Source of the DNA: Opitutia bacterium
GTDB taxonomy: Bacteria; Verrucomicrobiota; Verrucomicrobiia; Opitutales; UBA953
Length of the DNA: 13,464 bases
Assembly: GCA_947460445.1 (NCBI GenBank)
Contig: CANHHS010000035.1
Location: 1 to 13,464, forward strand
Direction: 5' to 3'
Shown: positions 12,622 through 13,464 of the stretch, in pieces
Numbering within the stretch: position 1 is the stretch's first letter
Layout: every line of letters starts with the position of its first letter
Notes under the pieces: model-generated
The model's database searches: none
The model's input: only the letters and a program-made list of their open reading frames with translations
What the model was told of the DNA's origin: nothing
Made by a program: the position numbers and the translations under genes

Positions 12622-13464
12622 CTAGCGTTTTCGAGGCCCGCGCCCAGACCCTGCGGCAGTCCCAGAAGAACCGCCTGTACCAGGCCCGACGGTCCGTACA
12701 GGCGCGGCCGGTAAATCTTTCTTTAAGATGTCTAACTTAGCCCCTAAGCGCGCCAGTATATCTGGCTTTGATTTAGCCAAGTTAGTCGCTTCTGAAAGAT
12801 CGTCTTTTAGGTTATAGAGCTGGCGCTCGCCTGCCTGCAATTCGATGAGCTTCCAATCGCCATCGACCAAGGCGATGTCGTAAGAGGCTACGATAAATGG
12901 TTCACGCGGAATCAACTTGTTGCCAAGGATAGCGGGCCATTGATTCACGCCATCTAGACGTGCACCTGATGGCGGGGTTACGCCGGCAATCGCTGTGATG
13001 GTCGGGTAAAAGTCTTGCACAGAAATGGGCTGAGCCAGAACGGCACCCGCGGCGACTTTACCAGGCCAGCGAATAATCGCTGGCGTACGAATGCCGCCTT
13101 CAAAAACACTATCTTTCCCTGCACGAAGGGGCAAATTACTACCACCTTCGCGCTGGGCTGCCCCGTTGTCTGAAATAAATATAACGACAGTGTTTCCGCG
13201 AAGACCCTCTGCGTCTAAGGCATCAAGAACTCGACCGATGCCTGTGTCCATAGCCTCCACAACCGCGTTATAGACGCCCAACTTTTCGCCCTCCGACTTA
13301 TGCTTTGCGAGAATGTCTGCGGGTGCAGACAAAGGGGTATGCGGTGAATTAAAATTAACCTGTAAGAAAAATGGTTTGGTTTTATCGCGCGCCTTTAACT
13401 GACGCACAGCATCGTCGGCCATCAAGTAAGTGCTGTAGCCTTCTTCATTCAGCGTCTTACCATC
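12622..13464 (-). CDS. Family S1 sulfatase (arylsulfatase-like), C-terminal part (5' end outside window)
   Basis: This enzyme belongs to the formylglycine-dependent sulfatases, which hydrolyse sulfate esters, commonly of polysaccharides and usually after export. The frame is open at the window edge, beginning with DGKTLNEEGYSTYLMADDA, so the TTG and ATG near 13425 are internal. About 280 C-terminal residues are visible. Seen: KPFFLQVNFNSPHTPLSAP, a His of the active-site region; VVIFISDNGAA, whose Asp-Asn are metal ligands; LRAGKDSVFEGGIRTPAIIRWPGK, with the Lys that contacts sulfate; then the C-terminal subdomain with DGVNQWPAI and WKLIELQAGERQLYNLKDDLSE. The CxPSR maturation motif is upstream and cannot be checked. 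The protein ends in a Gly/Ser-rich basic tail (TVGPGTGGSSGTAAGSG, then RGPRKR). The substrate is unknown. Confidence 0.92.
   Translation of the reverse strand, partial: DGKTLNEEGYSTYLMADDAVRQLKARDKTKPFFLQVNFNSPHTPLSAPADILAKHKSEGEKLGVYNAVVEAMDTGIGRVLDALDAEGLRGNTVVIFISDNGAAQREGGSNLPLRAGKDSVFEGGIRTPAIIRWPGKVAAGAVLAQPISVQDFYPTITAIAGVTPPSGARLDGVNQWPAILGNKLIPREPFIVASYDIALVDGDWKLIELQAGERQLYNLKDDLSEATNLAKSKPDILARLGAKLDILKKDLPAAPVRTVGPGTGGSSGTAAGSGRGPRKR

Overview
This window looks like a chromosomal segment from a Gram-negative bacterium. The lineage is most likely Verrucomicrobiota (possibly Opitutae). That is an inference from gene content: a two-subunit type glycine dehydrogenase, a fused amino-acid-lipid acyltransferase, a UMF1-type MFS carrier, a short MetF, a DUF983 protein, a HemW-like protein and an arylsulfatase of the kind abundant in marine Verrucomicrobiota. 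No rRNA, tRNA, insertion sequence, phage gene or CRISPR array was seen. Base composition looks even, except for one G/T-rich intergenic stretch.

Layout. (1) 1-690, +: the 3' part of gcvPB. (2) 758-2503, +: a two-domain O-/N-acyltransferase resembling OlsF. It is separated from gcvPB by two abutting hairpins, the second of which contains its start codon. (3) 5170-2522, -: DUF983 protein, metF and a UMF1-family MFS transporter, co-directional with short gaps; a strong imperfect palindrome lies just upstream of metF. (4) 5293-9110, +: argS, hemW-like gene and an EamA-family transporter, separated by 7 bp and 1 bp, so very probably an operon. (5) 10446-9118, -: an unrecognised 148-aa protein followed by a secreted protein with an HEXXH zinc-peptidase motif. 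(6) 10447-10803: about 360 bp without a convincing gene but rich in inverted repeats, with an orphan TATAAT box. (7) 12555-10804, -: a NERD nuclease / superfamily 1 helicase fusion. (8) 13464-12622, -: the C-terminal part of a family S1 sulfatase, whose start lies outside the window.

How the genes relate. GcvPB feeds one-carbon units into 5,10-methylene-THF, and MetF reduces that compound to 5-methyl-THF for methionine synthesis, so two one-carbon enzymes lie within 4 kb on opposite strands. ArgS and the HemW-like protein are housekeeping. The acyltransferase probably makes an amino-acid-containing membrane lipid. The NERD-helicase is the best candidate for a defence or DNA-processing function. 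The sulfatase suggests use of sulfated polysaccharides.

The best candidates for something undescribed are: the structured, plus-strand-biased intergenic region at 10447-10803; the start-codon hairpin doublet at 720-762; the metF palindrome; and the near absence of Shine-Dalgarno sequences, with -10-like boxes placed so close to several ATGs that leaderless transcription is possible. None of these amounts to a proven new system from sequence alone.
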